35,083 bases of DNA from a bacterium (GTDB taxonomy: Bacteria; Planctomycetota; Phycisphaerae; UBA1845): NCBI GenBank assembly GCA_024231775.1, contig JAAEQG010001510.1, positions 1 to 35,083 on the forward strand. The letters run 5' to 3'. Of this stretch, positions 1-7,845 are shown piece after piece. The notes below the pieces were generated by a model. That model ran no database searches. It was not told where the DNA came from and worked only from the letters and a program-made list of their open reading frames with translations. Within the stretch, counting starts at the first letter, position 1; the number at the start of each line of letters is the position of its first letter. The position numbers and the translations under genes are program-made.

Positions 1-2146
1 TCAGATAGGAGCCGCCATCGTAGCGATAGTGCAGGGTCGCGCTTCCGGGGACGAGGTTCTCGCCCGTTTCAATGATCTCGACGTCGAAGGGTGTCAGCTC
101 GCCGGGGGAGATGACCTCGGGAGCACCACCAGGCAAGGAGATCGCCAAGCCCCCCTCCTCGTCCACGGTGAAGTCGTTGTCGGAGATGTCGAAGAAGACG
201 TTTCCCGCCGCCACGATCTTAACGCGAGCGGTGGTGGTCTGGGCGACGGGGACCAGGATCGTCTCGGTACCGTCGTTGGGCGTGTCCGAGAGCAGGGTGA
301 TGGGAAAGGTGTTGCCTCCGTCGGTGGAGAGCAGAATGTCCACGTGGGTGGCGTTGACCGGTGAGCCGCTGCTGCCGGCGACGTTCCACGAGACCGGGGC
401 GGTGCCGGACCAGACCTCCGAACCAGTGTTGGGGGCGGTGACCAGAAACGGTCCTGACCCGGAGTCGATGGTCAACTGCATGTCGTCGTAATCGACACCG
501 CCGCCACCGGCGCGTTCGTCACGAGCGGTCACGCGGAAGGTCATGGTTCTGTCGGTGGTGGGCAGCTGCTCGCCCACCGGCGTGGTGTTGTTGAGCAGCT
601 CCGCCAGGCGCGGGAAGGTCCGGGTTGAATCGGTGGTGGGCGACCAAGAGCGAAACAGGGGAATCGAGCCGTTGTCACCCGAGGAGAGCGGAGCCTGGCC
701 GCCGAGATCGCGTTCCTCCCAGCAGTAGGTCGGAGTGTCTCCGTCAGGGTCGCTTCCGGAAGCGGTCAGGGCAAAGGGGGTGTTGCGCGGGATGGTGTAG
801 TTGTTCCCGGCGCCGACGCTGGGGTCGTTGTTCCCGGTCGCGGTAGTGGTGGGGCATCCGCCGCCGGACCCCGAGGTGACGTAGTACCGAATCTCTCGAT
901 AGCTCTCCGAGTGGAAGTAGGGATCGCTGTGGTCCTGGAGATCGTCCGCTCCGCAGATGCCCGCGTAGGCCATGATGGTCGACCCGCTACCGGGCTCGTA
1001 GGCGGTGGGTCCGTTGCGATTGGCGCCGCTGCAATTCCCGTTGGCACCATTGAAGGTATGGTTGCCGCCGAACTGATGACCCATTTCGTGGGCTACATAG
1101 TCCACGTCGAACGCGTCCCCGATCGGAGCGCCCCGGCCGGTCACACCGCCCGCTTTCGATCCACTACTGCAAACGACCCCGAGATACGCAACGCCGCCGC
1201 CTCCGGTGCTGAAGACGTGCCCGATGTCGTAGTTGGAGCTGCCGATGACGCTGTCAACGTTCGACTGGTTCTGGCTGAGCATGGAGTAGCCGTCGGAGTT
1301 CGAGTATGGGTCGGTGGACGAATTGGTGTAGACCAGTTGGTCGTTGTTGGCGACCAGAACCATGCGGATGGCGAGTTCGGTTTCGTAGATACCGACCACG
1401 CGATTGATCGTGGTAGTAATCGCGGCCATGCCGGCGAGCACGGTTCCGCCGTGGTAGGCTGTGTACTCGCCGGTGGCTGCACAGGCCAGGCGATAGGTGC
1501 GTAGAGTCTCTCCGGTCCGCAGAGCGCCGTCGGCGTCTCCCGGGAGGGTGAGGTCGTCCGGCCCGGGGAATAGCTGACAGGCGTGGGCCTGGGGCAGCCC
1601 TCGGTAGTCCCGCTTGTAGTAGCTGGCGTATAGCTCGCGGTCGTCCCGGCTGTACGGGTCGATGTAGACGGTTCCGGAGGGGGCGAGGATCTGGGCGTGG
1701 AAGCCTGCGGGCGTTCGGTCAAAACGCACACTGGCAAGAGGATCATCCACCCCCCAGCCCAGGAAGGTCTGAATCTCAGGGAACCGCTCCGCCAAGTCGG
1801 GTTCCATCACCGGTGATTCCACGAAGCGGAACCGAGCACCGCTGCCGTCGGGCATGGGTAGGATGATCTCGGGCGGCGACCGCAAGGCGGCGACCGTCCC
1901 CTCCGCCGGCGCTTCGGCGAGCTTGTCTTCGAGGGCTTCGGGATCCAGGACCAGCGCATGGAAGACGTCGGGGCGGATGCGCGCTGGGGCGTCGTCCCGC
2001 TCGAGCGCAGCCTGATCGGCCGATTCCCAGATGCCATCCGCTGATACGGACAGGCGCTCAAGCTCCGGCGAAGAGTCCGCCAGCGCCGCGCCGGGAAGTA
2101 CGAGAACACACACAACAACCACGAATCCGATGGCCTTCTTCTTCAC
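1..2146 (-). CDS. Secreted reprolysin-like zinc metalloprotease (M12B-type), C-terminus outside window
   Basis: An open frame runs from a GTG at 2146 to the left edge without a stop, giving 715 residues. The start is supported by an AAAGGAGGGG ribosome site just upstream and a signal peptide (KKK followed by a hydrophobic stretch ending ALA-D). The zinc site HEMGHQFGGNH lies at residues 353-363, followed by a Met-turn-like SGSTIMAYAG. Together these match metzincin proteases of the reprolysin/adamalysin type, which cleave proteins outside the cell. After the catalytic domain come an Ig/PKD-like segment (about 415-530) and a second beta domain (SEVWSGTAPVSWNV), then the start of another domain. 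It is a clear paralogue of the protease at 10757-12925 but continues into a different tail where that one has a dockerin-like tag. Substrate unknown. Confidence 0.9.
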   Translation of the reverse strand, partial: MKKKAIGFVVVVCVLVLPGAALADSSPELERLSVSADGIWESADQAALERDDAPARIRPDVFHALVLDPEALEDKLAEAPAEGTVAALRSPPEIILPMPDGSGARFRFVESPVMEPDLAERFPEIQTFLGWGVDDPLASVRFDRTPAGFHAQILAPSGTVYIDPYSRDDRELYASYYKRDYRGLPQAHACQLFPGPDDLTLPGDADGALRTGETLRTYRLACAATGEYTAYHGGTVLAGMAAITTTINRVVGIYETELAIRMVLVANNDQLVYTNSSTDPYSNSDGYSMLSQNQSNVDSVIGSSNYDIGHVFSTGGGGVAYLGVVCSSGSKAGGVTGRGAPIGDAFDVDYVAHEMGHQFGGNHTFNGANGNCSGANRNGPTAYEPGSGSTIMAYAGICGADDLQDHSDPYFHSESYREIRYYVTSGSGGGCPTTTATGNNDPSVGAGNNYTIPRNTPFALTASGSDPDGDTPTYCWEERDLGGQAPLSSGDNGSIPLFRSWSPTTDSTRTFPRLAELLNNTTPVGEQLPTTDRTMTFRVTARDERAGGGGVDYDDMQLTIDSGSGPFLVTAPNTGSEVWSGTAPVSWNVAGSSGSPVNATHVDILLSTDGGNTFPITLLSDTPNDGTETILVPVAQTTTARVKIVAAGNVFFDISDNDFTVDEEGGLAISLPGGAPEVISPGELTPFDVEIIETGENLVPGSATLHYRYDGGSYL

Positions 2147-2516
2147 GAGGAGACCCCTCCTTTCAACAATCCGATTCGCCGACTGACCCGGTGATAACCT
2201 ATCGGCTCCCTGCACGACACGGTCAAACTCACGCTTTTCAAGGTTAGACAATCGAGCCCGCCGATGCAAACGTCGCATCAAGTGAGGACGGAGTTCTTAT
2301 CGGATTGCGCGGTGCGGCGAGCAGGATACGATGTAAGAATACAGCCGCGCTAAAGCGAACTTATGACTATTGAAGCGCAGCTTAAGCCCGTCGATGGTGG
2401 GCAGACGGTCACTGGTGGGTTGAGCGTTCTCGCCCGGGCGAAGTTCGGTTGCCGGCTGTGACGGTTGCGGTGTTGGTTCGAGAGGGTGGCGAGGCCGTGG
2501 TTGTGTCAGATGGTTG
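2147..2516. other. Non-coding stretch between two leftward genes
   Basis: These 370 bases separate the protease start (2146) from the stop of the next leftward gene (2517). The right third holds a 32-codon frame with no recognisable family. Apart from the candidate promoter no clear terminator, RNA gene or repeat was seen. Confidence 0.5.
2198..2226 (-). promoter_or_regulatory. Possible sigma-70-type promoter for the left protease
   Basis: On the minus strand TTGACC (2226-2221) is followed after 17 bases by GATAGG (2203-2198). The -35 box is good and the -10 box is weak. It lies about 50 bases upstream of the GTG start at 2146. Seen by eye only. Confidence 0.3.
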
Positions 2517-3971
2517 TCACTCCGGACCGGCAGGTGATGGCGGGGCCTCGAGGCGGGATGTCGGCGACGTCCAGCGATGCAGGGCCATGACCACGGCATG
2601 ACCACCAAGGAGGATGATGAAAGGCATGAGCGGAAGACGGAAGCGCGACAAGCCGAAGACCACGGCGTGGACCAGGGTTACGAACAGCACGAGCAGAACC
2701 ACCAGCCACACCCGGGGCTCTCGCCGTACCCGCCACAGCACGGCAAGCGCCAGCACGACCACCAGCCCATAGCTGACCACCGCTGACCAGGCGATCGCCG
2801 ACTCCCAGCGAGGGGACATGGGGCCGTAGGCTCCGCTCTGCATGCGCCGCATCAGGAACGAAGTGGGATTCCACAGGTCCACGATCTTGTAGCCTGCGCG
2901 GCGGGCGAACCCGGCGGGGTCATTACGGATGCACTCCCAGGCGAGCTGACGGGCACACGCGATGACCTCGAGGTCCGACGGCTGGGTGGATGCGCACATC
3001 TGTTTGGCTTGGGCGACGAGATCAGGCGCCCACTGCTCCACCACCGGCATGAGAGGGATGGACTCGAACGGCGGTCTGTAACTCTCTGCCGGCGGCTTGG
3101 GGCGGACTCGATACGCGTTGGGCGTGTTGCCCCGCCAGAGATTGAACGGCCCGTTGGTTTCTACTAGAACCAGTCCGCCGTGGATGCTCCAGTTGCGTAC
3201 GGTCCAGGGGGCGATCACCAGAGCGATGACCGCGATCATCAGACCTATCCGGGGCACGGTGGCGCGCCACTGCCGACGATGAACCACCAGTGCCCAAACC
3301 ACGAGCACCGGAACGAAGTAGAGAATCAAAGAGCGGGTCAGCGCCGCCAAACCCAAGAACAACCCGACGCCGACCATGCCCGCCCAGCCCGGAAGCTCGC
3401 GGCGGCGAGTCAACAATCCCATGCCCAGGGTGAGCAGGAAAACGAAGACCGTCTCGGACCACAGGTAGTGGGTGAAGGCGATCAGGTTGGGGTAGAGCGC
3501 GCAGATCGTCGCAGCCGCCAGGGCGGTGCGGCGATCGAACCAGGACCGGCCTATCCAGTAGAGGATGCCCACCGTGGCAGTGCCCAGCAGCACCTGGGCC
3601 AGCTTGATCGCCAGCAGGCTGCGTCCGGTGAGGGCCAGCACCCCGGCGAGGAAGGTGATGTAGACCGGAGGTTGATAGGCTCCGGGATACTGCTTCAATT
3701 CCACCATCGAGGGCGAGTAGGGATGACGCACCCATGACTGAAACGAACCCACGTAACCCTCGCCGTCGAGGAGCGCATTGGCCCGAACCAAGTACAGCTC
3801 TTCGTCGAGGACTGGGCGGGAGTCGCTCGCCGCCCAGAGCGCCACCAGCCGGACGGCAAGCGCGGCTACCAGGACTACCAGCAGCCATCGATCCACGCCG
3901 CGACGTCTTGTGGGAGAGGATGGGGCTGCGGCGGGAGCTTCAGCCTGGTTGGCAGGGGGCGGACCGCTCAT
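2517..3971 (-). CDS. Multi-spanning GT-C glycosyltransferase-like membrane protein
   Basis: 484 residues. The first hydrophobic helix (about 29-47) is followed by an acidic loop, PVLDEELYL (D56-E58), the position where ArnT/PMT-type (GT39/GT83, PF13231) enzymes carry their catalytic Asp/Glu. About ten further hydrophobic segments follow, with the family-like periplasmic region TNGPFNLWRGNTPNAY after the N-terminal membrane half. Enzymes of this class move a sugar from a polyprenyl-phosphate carrier onto lipid or protein on the outer face of the inner membrane. The ATG at 3971 was chosen because it precedes a Pro/Ala-rich cytosolic leader and an AAGG site. The frame stays open for another 1 kb upstream, but that part is antisense to the divergent gene at 4146. 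Sugar and acceptor cannot be read from sequence. Confidence 0.8.
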   Translation of the reverse strand: MSGPPPANQAEAPAAAPSSPTRRRGVDRWLLVVLVAALAVRLVALWAASDSRPVLDEELYLVRANALLDGEGYVGSFQSWVRHPYSPSMVELKQYPGAYQPPVYITFLAGVLALTGRSLLAIKLAQVLLGTATVGILYWIGRSWFDRRTALAAATICALYPNLIAFTHYLWSETVFVFLLTLGMGLLTRRRELPGWAGMVGVGLFLGLAALTRSLILYFVPVLVVWALVVHRRQWRATVPRIGLMIAVIALVIAPWTVRNWSIHGGLVLVETNGPFNLWRGNTPNAYRVRPKPPAESYRPPFESIPLMPVVEQWAPDLVAQAKQMCASTQPSDLEVIACARQLAWECIRNDPAGFARRAGYKIVDLWNPTSFLMRRMQSGAYGPMSPRWESAIAWSAVVSYGLVVVLALAVLWRVRREPRVWLVVLLVLFVTLVHAVVFGLSRFRLPLMPFIILLGGHAVVMALHRWTSPTSRLEAPPSPAGPE

Positions 3972-4063
3972 TATCGACCTTAGTTTAGGCTGCGTCTCCG
4001 GCTGGGGCGCTGGGATAGCGGTGAGCCCCGTCCCGATGGTTACCACATCAGTATGGAACCGCT

Positions 4064-4093
4064 TTGACGGTCGATTCCACGACTGATTATACT
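4064..4093 (+). promoter_or_regulatory. Strong-looking sigma-70-type promoter
   Basis: TTGACG (4064-4069), an 18-base spacer and TATACT (4088-4093) match both housekeeping boxes at 5 of 6 positions each. It sits about 50 bases before the GTG at 4146 in the gap between two divergent membrane-protein genes. Confidence 0.5.
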
Positions 4094-4145
4094 GGGTGGG
4101 TTCGATCCCGATACCGCCGCTGGGAGACTGGGGCGCGAGGCTGTA

Positions 4146-5948
4146 GTGCAGGAACGTGACGACCATCTTCACCCCACGTCCACCGAGGGCCCCGAGGGCC
4201 GGGCGGCGCGGCGCTGGTACGAACGTCCGCTGCTGGCGGGTACGTTGATCTTCGTACTGGCGGCGGGGATGCGGGTTGCCCATTACGCTGAGGTGAAAGA
4301 GTCTCCGCTGCACGACGATCACATCTACCTGCACGACGCCCGCTATTACGACATGTTGGCCCGCCGGGCTGCTGCGGGCGAGGGGCTGACCGACGACGCG
4401 TTCTTTATGGCTCCGCTGTACCCGCTGGCGCTTTCGCTTCCGTATCGGATTCTCGGCGCCGCTCCCCTTCCGTCGGGTGAGGCCCCTACCTACGGGCGCG
4501 AGATTCACGTTGCCGCGTTCGGGCAATGCGTGTGGGGAGCGTTCACTTGTGTGTTGATCTTCGTGGTGGGGCGGCGCGTGGCGGGGGACGCGGCGGGGTG
4601 GATCGCGGGCTTGATGGCGGCGCTGTACTCCATGTTCGTCTTTCAAGACAGCCTGCTGATGGCTACGCTGCTGATTACGTCTGTGAATGTAGCCGCGGTG
4701 CTCGTGCTGCTGCGGGCGGAGCGGGGTCGCTCGGCGGTCTGGTGGCTGCTGGGTGGGCTGATGCTGGGCTTGTGTATTCTGGCGCATGGGACGGCGTTGT
4801 TGCTGATTCCGGGCGTGCTGGTTTGGATTGGGGTTGGCGTTTCCGGATTGAGTCCTCGGGAGAGGGTGATTCGTGGTTTGCTGGTGTGTCTCGCTGCGGG
4901 GTCTTGTGTCGCGTTGGTGGCGGTGCGGAATCATCGCGTCGGGCAGGATTGGGTGCCTCTGACCTCCAACGCGGGGCTGACCCTGTTCATCGGCAACCAT
5001 GCGGGGGCGGACGGCAGTTTTGCGCCCCTGCCGACCGAGTTACGGAACATTCCCGGTTCGACGCTGGGTTGGCATCTGCACGGATTCAGGCGTAGTCCGA
5101 ACGATCCCAGCCCGTCGGAGAACTCGCGTCGCTTTCGACAGGCGGCGCTGGAGTACATCACCACCCACCCGCTCGACGAAGCTCGCCTGCTATGGAGGAA
5201 GTTCCGCCTCCTCTGCTCGAGCGTCGAGACGGGCACGAATGACCAGCTCTACTTTCACAAGCGGTTCTCTGGGGTACTGCGCCTTCCCCTGCTCAGCGCC
5301 GGGGTCCTGATTCCGATTGGACTGACCGGGGTGGTGTGTTCGCTGGGGCGCTGGCGGCGACTGTCCCTACTGTATGTGTGGTTGGCTGCGCAGATCGCGG
5401 CGTATACGGCGATGTTTGTGCTGGCCCGGTATCGGTTGGTGGCGATGTCCTGCCTGATGGTGTTCGCCGCCGTTCAGCTCGTATGGTGGGTCGAGTGGTT
5501 GCGCATGCGGCGCTATCGCGCGGTGGGTCTCTCGCTGCTGTTGCTGGGCGTTTGGGCGTTGTTTGTACACTGGCCGGTCGAGGGTTTCTCCCGGGAGCGC
5601 GGATGGGCGATCCAGTACGGCCTGCTGGCGGAGCGCTACGCCGAGCAGGGCCGGGGAGATGATGCGATTGCGTGCTTCGAGCAAGCTCTCCAGCACGACT
5701 TCTCGCCGATGGACGAACTCATGTTCCGCACGGAGTACTTGACCGCACTGGCTAAGCTGTACGCCGAGGGCAAGGACTGGGCCGGCGTTCTGCGGGTCAG
5801 CCGGGAGGCGGAGGACGTACTCGAACGCATGCCCACTACGCGGGGGACGACGGCGCGGCGACGCTGGTTTACACGGATGGGCAACGAAGCTCAGGCCCAC
5901 ATCCCCGAACCGAGCGACCGTGACGAACGGATCGGGCAAGAGGATTGA
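4146..5948 (+). CDS. GT39-like membrane glycosyltransferase with C-terminal TPR region
   Basis: 600 residues from a GTG with GCGAGG a few bases upstream. A short cytosolic N-terminus leads into a first helix (about 28-42) and then the loop ESPLHDDHIYLHDARYYDMLA, which resembles the acidic catalytic loop and D-x-x-Y-Y motif of dolichyl-phosphate-mannose mannosyltransferase-like proteins (PF13231). About ten membrane helices follow to about residue 475. The last 110 residues are soluble and helical (AIQYGLLAERYAEQGRGDDAIACFEQAL), a TPR-like repeat pair often fused to such enzymes and probably used for partner contact. It is divergent from the related gene at 2517-3971, with which it shares fold but little direct sequence. 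Likely role: transfer of a lipid-linked sugar at the envelope. Donor and acceptor unknown. Confidence 0.8.
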   Translation: MQERDDHLHPTSTEGPEGRAARRWYERPLLAGTLIFVLAAGMRVAHYAEVKESPLHDDHIYLHDARYYDMLARRAAAGEGLTDDAFFMAPLYPLALSLPYRILGAAPLPSGEAPTYGREIHVAAFGQCVWGAFTCVLIFVVGRRVAGDAAGWIAGLMAALYSMFVFQDSLLMATLLITSVNVAAVLVLLRAERGRSAVWWLLGGLMLGLCILAHGTALLLIPGVLVWIGVGVSGLSPRERVIRGLLVCLAAGSCVALVAVRNHRVGQDWVPLTSNAGLTLFIGNHAGADGSFAPLPTELRNIPGSTLGWHLHGFRRSPNDPSPSENSRRFRQAALEYITTHPLDEARLLWRKFRLLCSSVETGTNDQLYFHKRFSGVLRLPLLSAGVLIPIGLTGVVCSLGRWRRLSLLYVWLAAQIAAYTAMFVLARYRLVAMSCLMVFAAVQLVWWVEWLRMRRYRAVGLSLLLLGVWALFVHWPVEGFSRERGWAIQYGLLAERYAEQGRGDDAIACFEQALQHDFSPMDELMFRTEYLTALAKLYAEGKDWAGVLRVSREAEDVLERMPTTRGTTARRRWFTRMGNEAQAHIPEPSDRDERIGQED

Positions 5949-6015
5949 GCGCAGAGACGCAGAGAAGACGAAGATCGCGTAGAGCAATCTTCCCCGCAGA
6001 CGTGGTTCTCTGCGC
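5949..6015. repeat. Intergenic inverted repeat (GCAGAGACGCAGAG-type)
   Basis: GCGCAGAGA (5949-5957) and its exact complement TCTCTGCGC (6007-6015) flank the gap between the glycosyltransferase and the sulfatase-fold gene. The left arm also contains the tandem GCAGAGACGCAGAG. The segment CGTGGTTCTCTG (6001-6012) recurs at 24032-24043 beside another repeat copy. It looks like an interspersed repeat rather than a terminator, because no T-run follows. Confidence 0.6.
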
Positions 6016-6045
6016 GTGGCGGGCCTGTTCTTTCTGGAGGAAATA

Positions 6046-7647
6046 GTGGTGATTCCCCCATCGCGCAAGACGACGATCCCCCACCCTTTGTTGGGCAAAG
6101 AGCGGAGCACCCCTGGGGGCGGGTCCACGGGCCGGTCTCGGGCGTTCTTGCCGTTGATGCTTGTTCTGTGGCTGAGCGGTGCGATGGGTTGCGAGCGCGA
6201 GCCGGAGGGGTCCAGGCCGGTCAGCGTCGCGGCGAAGGTGCCGTCCGCACCTATGAATCTGCTGCTGATCAGCATCGACACTCTGCGGGCCGATCATCTG
6301 GGTTGCTACGGCTACTTCCGCGATACGTCACCCAACATCGATGCGTTCTCGCGAGGAGCGGTCTGTTTCGAGAACGCCTATGCCCCGATCGCCACTACCC
6401 TGCCCGCGCACGTATCCCTGTTCACCGGGCTCGATCCCCTCGAACACGGTATCACCGCCAACATAGACCACGGCCATCGGCAGTTCGGCTGGAAGGGTGG
6501 GGTCGTTTCGATCACCGAAGTCATGCGTCGTAACGGCTACACGACGGCAGGGTTCGTCAGCGCCGCCCCGCTCCGACGCGCTTCCGGATTCGCCGTGGGG
6601 TTCGATACGTTCGTTCAGCCGACGGAGCGGGCGTTCTGTCAGGGAGGAGTCACCAACCAGGCTGCTTTGGCTTGGCTGGAGACGCAGCGGGCTGAGCCGT
6701 TCTTCATGTTCGTCCACTACTTCGATCCGCACGGCCGCTACGAACCGCCCCCTCCGTATGACACCATGTTCGATACCACGGCGGACGTGGAAGAGTATCT
6801 GACAGCCCGGCGATTCCCAGACAGCCTGCCTCCGAGTCCTTGTGCCGGGCGCAAGGTGAAGGAAACCCGGCGTCAGCTGAATCTGTACGACGGCGAGATC
6901 CGCTATACAGACGAGTTGGTCGGCCGATTGCTGGCGTCCGTCCGTAGGCTGGATCTGTGGGACCGTACGGTGATCGTGATCTTCGGAGATCACGGCCAGG
7001 GGCTCAACCAGCACGACTGGCCTGCACATGGTCGTACGTGGAACGAACAACTCCGCGTACCGCTGCTGATGCACCTGCCCGGGGCGGCGGAGGTCGCCGG
7101 CGAGCGGGTGGCTGAGCTGGTGTCTCTCGTTGATGTGGTCCCCACGGTGCTCGGTCGGTGGGCCCCGGATTGGGCTGAACCGTTCATCAGGCAGGCCAGC
7201 GGGCGTGACGTATTCGCGTCGGGTTTCGCGGGCGATTCGCTGTTGGGACAGCGCTCTTCACGTAAGTGCGGCGACGACGTCGTCCCGCAGTTTGCCCTGA
7301 CGACCGAACTATGGCGCTACCATTGGGTATCGGAGACGGAGGAGTGGTTGTTCGACCGGAAGGCGGACCCATACGAGCTGAACAATCTGTCCGCCGCTCT
7401 GCCGCAGATCACCGCGGAGCTGCGTTCGCAGACCTGGCGGCAGGTCGGGGAGCTGCGCGCGCGCGCCGCGCAGATGGGGGAATCCGCACCACCGCCGGGC
7501 AAGATCCTGGATCCCGAGACCATCCGCCAGTTGGAGGCTCTGGGCTACGTGGGCGGAGATGGGGGCGGGGGTGGGGGCGGGGGCGGGGAAGACGAGCCGT
7601 CCGAGGAGAACCCCGTCTCGCCGACTCCCGCTGACGAGGGCAACTGA
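6046..7647 (+). CDS. Sulfatase/alkaline-phosphatase-fold hydrolase, probable lipoprotein, Thr at the nucleophile position
   Basis: 533 residues. GTG 6046 is chosen over the upstream GTG at 6016 because GGAGG (6036-6040) precedes it by 5 bases; GTG 6049 is equally possible. A hydrophobic stretch ending SGAMGC (C49) suggests a lipoprotein signal, but about 33 unusual residues precede it. The core reads LISIDTLRADHLGCYGY (metal ligand D78), TTLPAHVSLFTG and FGDHGQGL (metal Asp-His), the layout of the sulfatase family (PF00884). Where sulfatases have the modified Cys/Ser of C-x-P-S-R, this protein has T118-L-P-A-H, so formylglycine cannot form. A Thr nucleophile is used by EptA/MCR and LtaS-type relatives, so a phosphatase or phospho-group transferase is as likely as a sulfatase. 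The C-terminus has the ALGYVGG motif, then a nine-Gly run and an acidic tail. Confidence 0.85.
   Translation: MVIPPSRKTTIPHPLLGKERSTPGGGSTGRSRAFLPLMLVLWLSGAMGCEREPEGSRPVSVAAKVPSAPMNLLLISIDTLRADHLGCYGYFRDTSPNIDAFSRGAVCFENAYAPIATTLPAHVSLFTGLDPLEHGITANIDHGHRQFGWKGGVVSITEVMRRNGYTTAGFVSAAPLRRASGFAVGFDTFVQPTERAFCQGGVTNQAALAWLETQRAEPFFMFVHYFDPHGRYEPPPPYDTMFDTTADVEEYLTARRFPDSLPPSPCAGRKVKETRRQLNLYDGEIRYTDELVGRLLASVRRLDLWDRTVIVIFGDHGQGLNQHDWPAHGRTWNEQLRVPLLMHLPGAAEVAGERVAELVSLVDVVPTVLGRWAPDWAEPFIRQASGRDVFASGFAGDSLLGQRSSRKCGDDVVPQFALTTELWRYHWVSETEEWLFDRKADPYELNNLSAALPQITAELRSQTWRQVGELRARAAQMGESAPPPGKILDPETIRQLEALGYVGGDGGGGGGGGGEDEPSEENPVSPTPADEGN
6053..6113 (+). repeat. Interspersed hairpin repeat, copy 1 (inside a coding region)
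   Basis: TTCCCCCATCGCGCAAGACG and the following CCCCCACCCTTTG..CAAAG..GCACCCC align over about 60 bases with 30315-30374 and, in the second half, with 24075-24107. The CTTTG/CAAAG arms can pair. This copy encodes roughly residues 3-23 of the sulfatase-fold protein, ahead of its signal peptide. Confidence 0.65.
7561..7588 (+). other. G-run tract with G-quadruplex potential
   Basis: Four runs of five G and one of four G are separated by single C or T bases, encoding nine Gly codons about 60 bases before the stop of the sulfatase-fold gene. The composition fits a very tight G-quadruplex on the coding strand or RNA. It may equally be a simple Gly linker. Confidence 0.5.
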
Positions 7648-7776
7648 CGCACACGACCGGCAGGGTCCCTGGAGTTGTGACAGAGTCGCCCGTTCCCCAC
7701 CTCGAGATCCTCCCGCGGGGCGGATCAACGAGATGGGCCACCCTGTTAGCGCGGGGCGGAGCGCCGGTCTGAGGGG

Positions 7777-7808
7777 CCACTCGCTTGCGCTCGGGGCTCT
7801 GATTGAGT
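7777..7808 (+). repeat. Interspersed repeat B, copy 1
   Basis: Matches 27832-27863 at 29 of 32 positions (core GCGCTCGGGGCTCTGAT). It lies between the convergent genes ending at 7647 and 7846. Nothing else coding was seen in that 198-base gap, and no clear hairpin terminator. Confidence 0.65.
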
Positions 7809-7845
7809 GCCCGTGATGGGGCATGGCGGACACCGTGTCGCCGTT

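Noticed and set aside
2363-2461. 32-codon plus-strand frame
   Set aside because: It has no ribosome site and I cannot assign it to a family. It could be a gene remnant, but the evidence is too thin.
3972-5000. Upstream extension of the leftward glycosyltransferase frame
   Set aside because: It lies antisense to the divergent gene at 4146, is Arg/Gln/His-rich low-complexity protein and lacks conservation-like features. ATG 3971 gives a normal protein.
6016-6045. GTG 6016 as start of the sulfatase-fold gene
   Set aside because: It abuts the end of an inverted-repeat arm and has no SD, while GGAGG is ideally placed for GTG 6046.
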